Below are positions 32,884 to 41,566 of a DNA stretch of 64,000 nucleotides, one piece after another. This stretch comes from Nonomuraea sp. SBT364. Its GTDB lineage: Bacteria > Actinomycetota > Actinomycetes > Streptosporangiales > Streptosporangiaceae. A program made the translations under genes and the position numbers. Each line of letters opens with the position of its first letter. Position 1 is the stretch's first letter. The notes under the pieces were generated by a model. It was given only the letters and a program-made list of their open reading frames with translations. It did no database searches and was not told the DNA's origin. The DNA lies in assembly GCF_001083785.1 (NCBI RefSeq), contig NZ_LAVL01000022.1:24627-88626 (forward strand), in the 5' to 3' direction.

Positions 32884-33019
32884 TCAACCTGTCGTTGCAA
32901 CACCGGCTCGTTGGATCGAGCGTAGCTGCTCGTCGAACACCTCGGCGGGGGTGCGCCGGCCGAGGATCTTGCGGGGCCGGTTGTCGAGCGCAAGGGCGAC
33001 GGCTTCGAGGTCGTCCGGT
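32884..33019 (-). pseudogene. IS30-family transposase, C-terminal stub
   Basis: Minus strand, ending at TGA 32884-32886: TPDDLEAVALALDNRPRKIL, then GRRTPAEVFDEQLRSIQRAG and VATTG. The L-N/D-x-R-P-R-K-x-L-G-x-x-T-P-A-E motif is diagnostic for the end of IS30-type transposases. About 45 codons survive. It butts directly on an IS3 fragment on one side and an IS110 fragment on the other. Confidence 0.85.
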
Positions 33020-33020
33020 G

Positions 33021-33124
33021 TAGCGGGCGAGCTTGGCTGAGCTGGTGAAACGGGTGATGTCCCCGATCTCGGAGATCAGGACCGCCGCAGGGTTGTGGCT
33101 GATGCCGGTGATCTCCATGGACAT
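33021..33124 (-). pseudogene. IS110-family transposase fragment (Transposase_20 region)
   Basis: Minus-strand reading MEITGISHNPAAVLISEIGD, ITRFTSSAKLARYTG. The pattern G-I-x-x-x-x-A-A-x-L-I-x-E-I-G-D-I-x-R-F-x-S-x-x-x-L-A-R-Y-x-G is the helix-hairpin-helix core of IS110 transposases. Only about 35 codons remain, with an ATG but no upstream catalytic DEDD domain. Confidence 0.8.
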
Positions 33125-33607
33125 CCTCCCGGGGACGAGACACCGCGTCCATGTTCATCACGGCCGCTTGCCCCATTCCGCGTCCTTCCCGGGGCCGGAG
33201 GCCGGGCGAGTGAGGCAGCCGCTCCCCCGCTGCCGGGATCGGCAACGTCCTCCAACATCCTCCTCTCCACCCGTTCGCCTCCTCCGGCACCCACGTTTCT
33301 GACCCGCGATAAGGAAGGTTATCAGGAGTCAGATCATTTGGTCTGACCGTTTGCGAACGTACGAAAAACTCCGTTCGCACGATACGAACGCTGCTCTGCC
33401 GCTTGTGGGCCTGCCGTTAAGGACGCTGTCACCAAGTACACGCGAGCGTGTTGAGGCTGGTCAGTGAGGTCCTCGTCGCCTTCTATCGGATCTTTCGCGA
33501 AATCCGAGACGTACGCGGTCGCGTACGGTCAGTATTGATCCGATCTCGGGGGGTTTGGTTCTGCGGCGGTCAGGTGGCCGTCAGCCCGCGAGAAGGCCGG
33601 ATGCGAC
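33125..33607. other. Palindrome cluster before the Tn3 transposase, possible resolution-site remnant
   Basis: No gene. Three inverted repeats are grouped here: TGCGAACG / CGTTCGCA (33352-33379), TCGGAT / ATCCGA around TTTCGCGAA (33486-33507), and CGTACGC-GGTC-GCGTACG (33510-33527). A GGGGGG tract (33548-33553) resembles the G-rich outer end of Tn3-type repeats. No resolvase gene is present, so a res/terminal-repeat identity is only a suggestion. Confidence 0.35.
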
Positions 33608-36545
33608 GTGGCGCGTGTCGTCGATGAAGACGAGTTGGTCGGGAACTGGACTCTCCTCGATGAGGAGATGGCGCTGCTGGCGGGGCGGCGAGGGCCGACG
33701 AAGCTGGCCTTCGCGTTGATGCTGAAGTTTCATCAGCTCCATGGCCGGTTCCCTCGTGGCCGGACTGAATTGGCCGATGACTGATATCCGGAAGTTCACC
33801 GGTTTCCGCGAGTGCGGGGTGGACGATGCCGAGAAGGCAGCCGAGTGGCTGGCCGGCAACATCTGCAAGGCCGAGCGGCGCCCTGATCGGGTCTGTGTTG
33901 CACTCTTGAACCATCTGGAGGAAGAGCAGATCGAGCCGCCGTCCAAGCTTCGGCTGCTGCGGATCGTCGGCTCGGGGCTTGATCAGGCCGAGAAGACCCT
34001 GACGTTACGGATCGCCTCGCGGATCCCGGCGGAGGTGGTCGAGCGAATGCTCACGTTGATCGCGCGGCGCGAGGGTCAAAGCGACGACGATGACGGTGAC
34101 GTCGACGACCCCGATGAGGCCTCCTCGGGCCAGTCTAAGGCGGCCCGGGAACAAGAAGACCAGAGCGAAGCGGAGCCCGAGGAGGCAAGCCCCGAGGGCG
34201 CGGACGTGTTCGCGGCGATCCGGGAGGAGCTCGGCAACGTCAGCGTCAAGACCATGGAACGGGAGGCATTCAAGCTCGGAGCGATCGAGGCCGTCGGGCT
34301 ACCTGAGAGTCTGATCAACGATGTCGCGCCGGGCGTGCTGCTGGCCTGGCGAGCCCGGGTCGCGGCCGAGGCGCCCAGCCATCTGCGGGCGCATCCCGAC
34401 GAGATCAAGGTGACGTTGCTGGCCGCGTACCTGTATTGCCGCCGACGGGAGACCATCGATGCGCTGGTCGATCTGCTGATCACCACGGTGCAGCGGATCA
34501 ACGCCCGAGCCGACACCAAGGTGACCGAGGAGTTCGTCGCCGAGCTCAAGCGCGTCTCGGGCAAGGAGAACATCTTGTTCAAGTTGACCCAGGCCGCGCT
34601 CGAAGCTCCGGACGAGACGGTCAGCGAGGTGATCTACCCGGTGGTGCCCGGCGGGGTGGACACCCTGGTAGCGCTGTGGCACGAGTACCAGGCCAAGGGC
34701 AGCACCCACCGCCAGCATCGGCAACGGGTGTTCAAGGCCTCCTACACCAACCACTACCGGACCGGCCTCATCCAGATCCTGGAGGCGCTGGAATTCGGGT
34801 CCACCAACACCGTGCACGCCCCGATGATGACCGCCCTGGCCCTGATCAAGCGGTACAAGAGCGAGCGCACCAACCACACCAAGTACTACGCCACCGGCGA
34901 GACCGTCCCCGTTGAGCAGATCAACCCCGCGGAGCTGGCCGAGCTGATGTACCGCACCGACAAGGCGGGCCGTCGGCGGATCCTGCGCAGCGTGTACGAG
35001 TGCGGGGTGTTCCAGACCCTGCGCGACAAGCTGCGCTGCAAGGAGATCTGGGTTCACGGAGCGCTCAAGTGGCGCAACCCCGACGACGACCTGCCCCAGG
35101 ACTACGAGGAGCGCCGCGTCGAGAACTACGCCAAGCTCCGCAAGCCCCTGGACGCCAGGCGGTTCACCGGCGATCTGCCGTGGCTGCGGATCGTCGAGCG
35201 CAATAAGGGCGGCGCTATCCTGCTCACCCCGCTGGAGCCGCTCCCCGAACCCCGCAACCTGCGCAAGCTCAAGGCCGCGGTCCGCCAGCGGTGGGGCGTG
35301 GTGCCGTTGCTGGACATGTTCACCGAGACGGCGCTGCGGACCGGCTGCCTGGACGGCCTGATCCCGGCCGGGACCCGCATCGGCATGGAGCCGCGCGAGT
35401 TCTTCGAGCGGATGCTGTTGGTGATCTACGCCTACGGCACCGGCGCCGGGATCCGCTCGGTCGCCTCCGGCGAGCACCCCTATTCGGAGGAGGACCTGCG
35501 CTACTCCCGGCACCGCTTTCTGTCGGTCGCCGGGGCGCGGCAGGTGGCCAAGGTGATCGCCAACGCCACCTTCGCCGCCCGCCAGAGCTGGCTGTGGGGT
35601 GAAGGAACCACTGCGGTAGCCTCCGACTCCACACACTTTTCCGCCTTCGATCAGAACATCTTCACTGAGTACCACTCGCGGTACAAGCGGGCCAAGCGGG
35701 GCGTGCTGATCTACTGGACGGTCGAGACGTGCGGCTCGATGGCCATCTACAGCCAGCATCTGACCTGCTCGGCGTCGGAGGTGCACGCCATGGTCGAGGG
35801 CGCGATGCGGCACGAGACGAACATGGCCGTGGAGACCAACTATGTCGATTCCCACGGCGCTTCGATTATCGGGTTCGGCGTGACCAGATTGCTGAACTTC
35901 GACCTGGTCGCCCGGTTCAAGCAGATCAACATCATGAAGCTGTACCTGCCCGGCAAGGGTGACCGCTTCGCCTACCCGATGCTCGGGCCGGCCCTGACTC
36001 GGCCGATCAGGCCCGAACTCATCGAGAACGACTACGACCTGATGATCAAGTATGCGACGGCGATCCGGCAGGGCACCGCCTCCACTGAGGCCCTGCTGCG
36101 CCGCTTCACCGGGGAGACCACTCATCCGGCCTACTCGGCGATGTATGAGGTCGGCTGCGCTCAGCGCACCATTTTCCTGTCTCGTTGGCTGCGAGATCGC
36201 GATCTTCAGCACGAGACCGAGTCCGGGCTGAACGTGGTGGAGAACTACAACGGAGTCAACGACTACATCAGATTCGGCAAGCGAGGCGAGCTGGCCTCCA
36301 ACCGGCGCGAGGAGCAGGAACTCGGCATGCTCTGCTTGATGATCTCGCAAGGCTGCCTCGCCTACATAAATACCCTCATGATTCAAGACACCGTGGCCGA
36401 ACCCGCGTGGGCCGACGTGCTGACCGATGTCGATCGGCGTGGCCTCACCCCGCTCTTCCATACCAACATGACTCCGTACGGGACAGTACAACTGCGGCCC
36501 GATCAGCGACTGGACTTGACCGGATTTCCTGTCGTTGAGAGCTGA
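33608..36545 (+). pseudogene. Tn3-family transposase with internal deletion and frameshift
   Basis: From a GTG at 33608 the plus strand encodes VARVVDEDELVGNWTLLDEE and continues GRRGPTKLAFALMLKFHQLH to a TGA at 33782-33784. Similarity resumes in the next frame with IRKFTGFRECGVDDAEKAAE and is unbroken to 36545 (over 900 codons). Roughly 30 residues normally joining the two parts are missing. The DDE core is otherwise intact: ASDSTHFSAFDQNIF (Asp), NYVDSHGASIIGFG (Asp), VENYNGVNDYIRFG (Glu), followed by RGELASNRREEQELGML. Without ribosomal correction or internal restart (ATG 33777) the N-terminal DNA-binding part is lost, so transposition in cis is doubtful. Confidence 0.9.
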
Positions 36546-36597
36546 AGTGGCAGGGAAGTGAAGCTTCGTCGACTTCACGCAGAGGACATGGCTTCGA

Positions 36598-36628
36598 CGT
36601 CTCAGGGAATAAGTATCCCCCTGAGACG
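36598..36628 (+). terminator. Hairpin after the Tn3 transposase
   Basis: CGTCTCAGGG (36598-36607), 11-base loop, CCCTGAGACG (36619-36628), followed by GATTTC. Ten-base perfect stem between the transposase stop and the DUF6236 gene. A second smaller dyad, GTGAAG / CTTCAC (36558-36578), precedes it. Confidence 0.6.
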
Positions 36629-36678
36629 GATTTCACTCATCCGAATTACAGCACAGCCCCATCTAGAATGGTGACGAG

Positions 36679-37968
36679 GTGAACAATATGACAGAAGCGT
36701 CTTCAGGACCAGGCTACCGCCGACATGGTCTGTACTATCCGTATTTCCACATCGATAATGAACGGTGGCTGAAGGTCGCCGCGTTGTACTGGCCGAAGCT
36801 GATTCGAGTCATCCCCGATGGCTATCCGATGCGAGACAGCGATGCCGTACAGGCCCTTTCTGATGACTTCATACTGCGCCAGTCGCCGGGTCCGTCAGTG
36901 GAAGCGGTAGCACCGCTGTTTCTGGATCTTGTTGAACGATATGCCACCCAGCTGCGCCACTACACCAAGCACGAGATCTGGCCCCAATCGGACATGCATG
37001 TCGGCGCTTCACCGTTCCAGCGGCCTCCTTATCGTTGTGGGCCACCTGGGACAGTAGAGATTCTTCCCGCGCGTGACCTGCGCGAGCTAAGACCAACGGT
37101 GGCTCCTCGGATGGCTGCAGTGCATGTTGCCGAGATGGCCCCCGCAGTTCAGGAAGCGCTGCAGAGCGCCGGATTGGCTACTGTTCACACAAGCCACACC
37201 CCAGTGGAAGCCACCTGGGTGGTGATGAATCCCATGCTCGTCGGGGTTTACAAGAGCGTGTTGGCCGAAGATTTTGCCGGAGCCAACACGCTGCAACCTA
37301 CCACCGACCAGAATATCGCCTATGCGGTGGCGAATCATTGGACTGCCGACCGTATCGCGGCTGTGTTATGTGGAGAGCCCGCTGAGCGAAGTCGTCCGGG
37401 ATCGGACGAACTGGCTGAGACGTTGGCTTTTCTCGCCCTGGACCTGGTGGTACCCGCTGACCTCCATAAAGTCCCCATCCAGAAGATTATCGATCTCCGC
37501 GAGCATTATGGCGCGGAATTCTTGGCCTTTGGCCAGGCAGTCGACCAAACAGCAGAAGAGATCACCTCTCTATCAAGCATCAGAGACCGAGGCGTGATCG
37601 ATGACTATCTCCGTGACGTCGTCAACTGGCGCTTTGCCGAGCCCCTCAAGGACTTACGGCAAATGATAAAAGCATTGACCGGTGACGCAATAACGATGGC
37701 CATCAACGTCAAGACCGAAATTCCAGCCGCCGCCGTCTTGGCCGGCGGAGCATGGATGGCCGGGCACCCCGTCCTAGCCGGAGCAGGCGCCGCCGCCATC
37801 GGACTGCTATCCATGCGCCGCAGCATCCGCCAACAACGCGACACCCTGCTTCGATCGGCACCCGTGCCCAGTTTCCTGCTTCACACTGAGGCCCGTCTCC
37901 GACCACGTGAACTGTTGGGCCAAGTCGTCCATCAAGTGGCACGGCTGGCCGGGACCAGCGTCGGGTGA
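36679..37968 (+). CDS. DUF6236 family protein
   Basis: 429 residues. The N-terminus YRRHGLYYPYFHIDNERWLK, AALYWPKLIRVIPDGYPMRD matches the conserved start of DUF6236 proteins (G-L-Y-Y-P, W-L-K-x-A-A-L-Y-W). The middle is mixed alpha/beta without motifs that I know. Near the C-terminus a hydrophobic stretch (AAAVLAGGAWMAGHPVLAGA, AAAIGLLSM) could insert in or associate with the membrane. GTG at 36679 (gtgaacaatatg); an ATG three codons on is equally likely. Visibly lower G+C and more A/T-ending codons than its neighbours, with Tn3 and integrase debris on both sides, point to transfer. Function unknown. Confidence 0.8.
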   Translation: MNNMTEASSGPGYRRHGLYYPYFHIDNERWLKVAALYWPKLIRVIPDGYPMRDSDAVQALSDDFILRQSPGPSVEAVAPLFLDLVERYATQLRHYTKHEIWPQSDMHVGASPFQRPPYRCGPPGTVEILPARDLRELRPTVAPRMAAVHVAEMAPAVQEALQSAGLATVHTSHTPVEATWVVMNPMLVGVYKSVLAEDFAGANTLQPTTDQNIAYAVANHWTADRIAAVLCGEPAERSRPGSDELAETLAFLALDLVVPADLHKVPIQKIIDLREHYGAEFLAFGQAVDQTAEEITSLSSIRDRGVIDDYLRDVVNWRFAEPLKDLRQMIKALTGDAITMAINVKTEIPAAAVLAGGAWMAGHPVLAGAGAAAIGLLSMRRSIRQQRDTLLRSAPVPSFLLHTEARLRPRELLGQVVHQVARLAGTSVG

Positions 37969-37974
37969 GCGAGT

Positions 37975-38011
37975 CGATGTGACAGGGAAGTGACGATTCC
38001 CTGTCACATCG
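37975..38011 (+). terminator. Very strong hairpin after the DUF6236 gene
   Basis: Perfect 15-bp stem CGATGTGACAGGGAA / TTCCCTGTCACATCG with loop GTGACGA, seven bases past the stop codon, followed by GAGAGTTCTT. This is one of the longest perfect stems in the window. Confidence 0.9.
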
Positions 38012-38361
38012 AGAGTTCTTGAGGAGTTCCCACCAGGGACGCGCCTGTGCACCTCTAGCCTCGATCTTTCTCGACCTTGAGTTGGTCGGCTGAGATCTTC
38101 GGCTGGAGGTCGATTGCGTCGCTGTGGCCAGCGTGGGTGCCCGGCTGTCGCGCCGGGTGGGCGGGGCTCCACGGGCCCGAGGGTCCCTTCCTGGTTCGTG
38201 GGGATGGTTTCGTGCTGGTCAGGTCGGCGCTGGCAGGGCTTGGAGCCGAGCCAGGGCGGTCAGGAGTGTGCCGGCCCAGGGCCATCGCGTGGCAATGGGC
38301 AGGCGCAGGCGACGGCTACCGCGCACCAGGCGTCCGGCGACGGCGAGCAGGCGTAACCGCC
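38012..38361. other. 350-base spacer, no gene supported
   Basis: Open frames exist on both strands, as expected at this G+C content, but none shows a family motif or ribosome site. It lies between the DUF6236 terminator and the first codons of transposase debris at 38362. Confidence 0.4.
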
Positions 38362-38412
38362 CACTATGGCCGGATCTTCAAGACGCTGCATCTGCTGCAG
38401 TTCATCGCCGAC
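38362..38412 (+). pseudogene. 17-codon scrap of another Tn3-type transposase
   Basis: HYGRIFKTLHLLQFIAD. The block R-Y-G-R-I-F-K-T-L-H-L-L-Q-x-x-x-D is a conserved stretch near the C-terminus of one Tn3 transposase subfamily and is not present in the large transposase at 33608, so it derives from a different element. It is fused in frame to an integrase fragment. Confidence 0.6.
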
Positions 38413-39031
38413 GTCACCTCCTGGCTCACCTGGTGCCAGACCAAGAAGCACTGGACCGCCCCGGCGGTCCCGGCCGACGCTGAACGCCGCAAGAAGAGCG
38501 CCGACGAGACCCGCGCTGTGGAGGATGCTCTATGAAACGGCGGCCAGAGCGGCGGAAATTCTCGCGCTGAACGTCGAGGACCTCGACCTGGAGCACCGCC
38601 GCGCCCCCGTCCGCTCCAAGGGCGGCGCCATCGAATGGGTGTACTGGGACAGTGGCACCGCTCACCTGCTGCCCCGGCTGCTCCGCCTCCCGGACGGCAG
38701 CACCCGTACGCACGGTCCGCTGTTCCTGTCCGAACGCCGCCCCGTCCCCGCCCGCCGACCGGCCGCCGCCGACATCTGCCCGCACACCGGCCGCGCCCGC
38801 CTCGGCTACGACCGCGCCCGCGTCCTGCTCGACAAGCACGCCAGCCTCGACCTGCATCAGCTACGCCACTCCGCGGCCACCCACCTCGGCGACGCCGAGG
38901 TACCGCTGCAGCTCATCATGGGCAAGACCCGGCACAAGAACCCCCGCACCACCATGCGCTATGTCAAACCCGGAGCCGAAGCCATCGCCAAGGTCACCGA
39001 AGTCCTCGCGCCCCGCCGCCGTACCCACTGA
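38413..39031 (+). pseudogene. Tyrosine recombinase (phage-type integrase), internally deleted
   Basis: Starts in the middle of the core-binding domain (SWLTWCQTKKHWTAPAVPAD, AERRKKSADETRAV) and then changes frame at about 38515-38525 to continue WRMLYETAARAAEILALNVE. About 25 residues are lost at the join. The catalytic domain is otherwise complete: R in TAARAAEI, H-x-x-R in LDLHQLRHSAATHLG, then KTRHKNPRTTMRYVKP with the nucleophile Tyr. It ends in VLAPRRRTH. With the N-terminal arm missing it is unlikely to be functional. Confidence 0.88.
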
Positions 39032-39065
39032 TCAGGAACTTCTCCGCGCGAGTACGGTGTGAGCT

Positions 39066-39728
39066 GTGATCCGGGTGCTGCTGGCCGACGACGAGGCGAT
39101 GATCCGCGCCGGGGTACGGGCGATCCTGAGCGCGGCCCCGGACGTGGAGGTGGTCGCCGAGGCGGCGGACGGCCACCAGGCCGTCGAGCAGGCCCGCGCA
39201 TACCGTCCGGACGTCGTCCTGCTGGATATCCGCATGCCGGTCCTGGACGGGTTGAGCGCTGCGGCGGAACTTCGGCGGGTGGTGCCGGAGACGGCGGTGG
39301 TGATGCTGACGACGTTCGGCGAGGACGAGTACGTGGCCACCGCCCTGGAGGCAGGGGTGTCGGGGTTTCTGCTCAAGTCCGGCGACCCGTACGAGCTGAT
39401 GGCGGCGGTGCGCGCGACCCACGAGGGGGCGGCGTTCCTGTCGCCGCGGGTCGCCCGCCAGGTCATCGCCCAGTTGTCTGGTGAACTGATCGCTCGCCGG
39501 CAGGCCGCTCGCGCGAAGGTCGCGGTGCTCACCCCTCGGGAGCGGGACGTGCTGGCGCTGCTGGGTGTGGGGCTGAGCAATGTCGAGATCGGGCGCCGCC
39601 TCTTCCTGGTGGAGGGCACCGTCAAGGCGCACGTCTCGGCGCTGATGACACGCATGGGAGTACGCAACCGGGTGCAGGCCGCCGTCGTCGCACACGAGGC
39701 GGGCCTCGTCGCTGAAGAGGACGGCTGA
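39066..39728 (+). CDS. NarL/FixJ-type response regulator
   Basis: 220 residues. Receiver domain 1-120 with acidic pair D8/D9, phospho-acceptor D54 (VVLLDIRMP), and the Lys of FLLKSGDP. LuxR-type HTH at the C-terminus (LTPRERDVLALLGVGLSNVE, GRRLFLVEGTVKAHVSALMT). GTG start. The histidine kinase that it most likely pairs with is 1.8 kb away on the same strand (41567), with the divergent ABC exporter operon between them. Presumed function: phosphorylation-dependent activation of that exporter. Confidence 0.94.
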   Translation: MIRVLLADDEAMIRAGVRAILSAAPDVEVVAEAADGHQAVEQARAYRPDVVLLDIRMPVLDGLSAAAELRRVVPETAVVMLTTFGEDEYVATALEAGVSGFLLKSGDPYELMAAVRATHEGAAFLSPRVARQVIAQLSGELIARRQAARAKVAVLTPRERDVLALLGVGLSNVEIGRRLFLVEGTVKAHVSALMTRMGVRNRVQAAVVAHEAGLVAEEDG

Positions 39729-39745
39729 GCGGCAAAGTCACGGGT

Positions 39746-39777
39746 GCCCCGGCAGCATGGACGTTTCCTGCCGGGGC
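39746..39777. terminator. Bidirectional hairpin between response regulator and ABC permease
   Basis: GCCCCGGCAG (39746-39755), 12-base loop, CTGCCGGGGC (39768-39777): ten-base perfect stem in the 55-base gap between two convergent genes, so it can serve both. Confidence 0.75.
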
Positions 39778-39783
39778 GAAGTG

Positions 39784-40554
39784 TCAGGCGTCGCGGCTAC
39801 GCAGCACCCCGATGCCCGCGACCACCGCCGCGACCGCCCAGGCGAGCAGGACCAGGACGTACTCCCAATGGCCGCTCATCAGCTGCCAGCCGGCCGGTGC
39901 GGGGGTCCAGCCGGCGAACGTGTCCAGAAACGGCGTGTTGAACCGCTCGGCGGCGAGGTGCAGCACCTCAGGCGCGACCAGCAGCAGCAGGACCATGCAG
40001 GTGAGCGCTCCGGCGGAGCGACGTGCCAGGGCTCCGACGCCCAGGGAGACGACCGCCAGCAGGCCGAGGTAGACCCCGGTGGCGGCCGCCTGCTCGGCCG
40101 CGTCGCCGAGGACGCGGGGCAGCTCGCCGTGGCGGGCCGCGGCAGTACCGATGCCCAGGGCGGCGGCGGCCGCTCCGAGTGCCAGACTCGCGATGCCGGT
40201 GACGACGGCCTTGGCGACCATCACCCGCCCGCGGAACGGTGTGGCGGCGAACGTGATTGTGATGGAGCGGGTAGCCAGCTCGCTCGTGATCACCAGGAGG
40301 CCGAACGCGGCCACGATGTACTGCCCGAAGTAGCTCACCGCCGTCAGCCCCACCGTAAGGGACCGCGACGCCGGGCCGCCGTCGCCGCCGTCCAGGACGG
40401 CCATGAGAAGGAGCAGGGCTGGCAGGCCGCCGGCGAACCACCACGTGGAACGCACGGTGAGCAGCTTGATCCGTTCGGCGGCGACGGCGTCGCGCAGGCC
40501 GAGCGGCCGGTGATCCTGGCGTACGGGGCGGGCGGGTGCGGTGGTCGCGGTCAT
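39784..40554 (-). CDS. ABC-2 type permease
   Basis: 256 residues, six hydrophobic segments. KLLTVRSTWWFAGGLPALLL is the typical first helix of ABC-2 permeases of the bacitracin/lantibiotic-exporter type (K-L-x-x-x-R-S-T-W-W). Further segments: FGLLVITSELATRSITITFA, VYLGLLAVVSLGVGALARRS, CMVLLLLVAPEVLHLA and WEYVLVLLAWAVAAVVAGIG. Its start overlaps the end of the ATPase gene by four bases (ATGA), so it is translationally coupled. It forms the membrane half of an exporter controlled by the flanking two-component genes. Confidence 0.9.
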   Translation of the reverse strand: MTATTAPARPVRQDHRPLGLRDAVAAERIKLLTVRSTWWFAGGLPALLLLMAVLDGGDGGPASRSLTVGLTAVSYFGQYIVAAFGLLVITSELATRSITITFAATPFRGRVMVAKAVVTGIASLALGAAAAALGIGTAAARHGELPRVLGDAAEQAAATGVYLGLLAVVSLGVGALARRSAGALTCMVLLLLVAPEVLHLAAERFNTPFLDTFAGWTPAPAGWQLMSGHWEYVLVLLAWAVAAVVAGIGVLRSRDA

Positions 40555-41456
40555 CGGCCGGACTCCTTCGAGGCAGAGGGGAACTGGACCTCGTCGTCGG
40601 TCAACCGCATGTAGGTGTCCTCCAGCGAGGGGCCGAGGGCCTCGAGGCCGTGGATCTCGAGCCCGAGCGCGAAGGCTCTGGCCCCTACTTCCTGCGGCGG
40701 CGCGCCGAATACGAGCAGGGCGCCGTCGTCGTCGAGCCGGGCGCCCTCGAAGACGTCGGCGAGAGGATGGAGAACGGGACCACGCACGCGGCTGCCCGCC
40801 CTCGATGCGGCGAGCAGGTCACGCATGGATTCCTCGGCGATCAGGCGGCCACGGCCGAGCACGACCACGCGATCGGCGGTCTGCTCCATCTCGCTCATTA
40901 GGTGCGAAGAGACGAATATGGTGCGGCCCTCGGCGGCCAGCGACCGCAGCAGGGTGCGAATCCACCGCACCCCGTCGGGATCCAGGCCGTTGACGGGTTC
41001 GTCGAGCATGAGGATCTGCGGGTCGCCGAGCAGCGCGGCCGCGATGCCCAGGCGCTGGCTCATGCCCAGGGAGTACGTGCCCGCCCGCCGGTCAGCGGCG
41101 GTCGTCATGCCGACCAGCTCCAGGACCTCCCCCACCCGGGCGGCGGGGATGCGCTGAGAGCGGGCCAGCGCGCGCAGGTGGTCGCGGCCGGTGCGACCGG
41201 GATGCACAGCGTTGGCGTCCAGCAGGGCGCCGATCGTGCGCAGCGGGTGGCTCAGCCGGGCATACGGCTTGCCGTCGATCAGAGCGGTACCGCTGGTGGG
41301 CGCGTCGAGGCCGAGGATCACGCGCATCGTGGTGGACTTGCCGGCGCCGTTGGGGCCGAGGAACCCGGTCACGTGGCCCGGCTGCAGCTCGAGGTTCAGG
41401 CCGTCCACGGCCGTCACAGGGCCGTAGCGTTTTGTCATGTCGATCAGGCGGATCAT
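40551..41456 (-). CDS. ABC transporter ATP-binding protein (BcrA-type)
   Basis: 301 residues. Walker A GPNGAGKS, signature YSLGMSQRLGIA (SLGMS, usual in BcrA/NosF-like exporters), Walker B ILMLDEPVNGLDPDGVRW, H-loop FVSSHLMSEME. The C-terminal extension (about residues 215-301) is normal for peptide-antibiotic resistance exporters. Start at ATG 41454-41456, since the domain begins MIRLIDMTKRYG; an upstream ATG would add 15 unsupported residues. Heads the two-gene exporter operon between the kinase and regulator genes. Confidence 0.93.
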   Translation of the reverse strand: MIRLIDMTKRYGPVTAVDGLNLELQPGHVTGFLGPNGAGKSTTMRVILGLDAPTSGTALIDGKPYARLSHPLRTIGALLDANAVHPGRTGRDHLRALARSQRIPAARVGEVLELVGMTTAADRRAGTYSLGMSQRLGIAAALLGDPQILMLDEPVNGLDPDGVRWIRTLLRSLAAEGRTIFVSSHLMSEMEQTADRVVVLGRGRLIAEESMRDLLAASRAGSRVRGPVLHPLADVFEGARLDDDGALLVFGAPPQEVGARAFALGLEIHGLEALGPSLEDTYMRLTDDEVQFPSASKESGR

Positions 41457-41566
41457 GCGTTGGACGCTATGGATCGGTCCTGCCCGCACGAATGAGTCCA
41501 TCGGCAGGGGCCACCCCTGACTTTCGTCAGGAGTCCGTGAGGGGGCCTGCCCGTAGCGTATACATT

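Noticed and set aside
34299..36578. 759-codon minus-strand frame opposite the Tn3 transposase
   Set aside because: It is the complement of a strongly conserved transposase; its sequence is low-complexity and has no family character.
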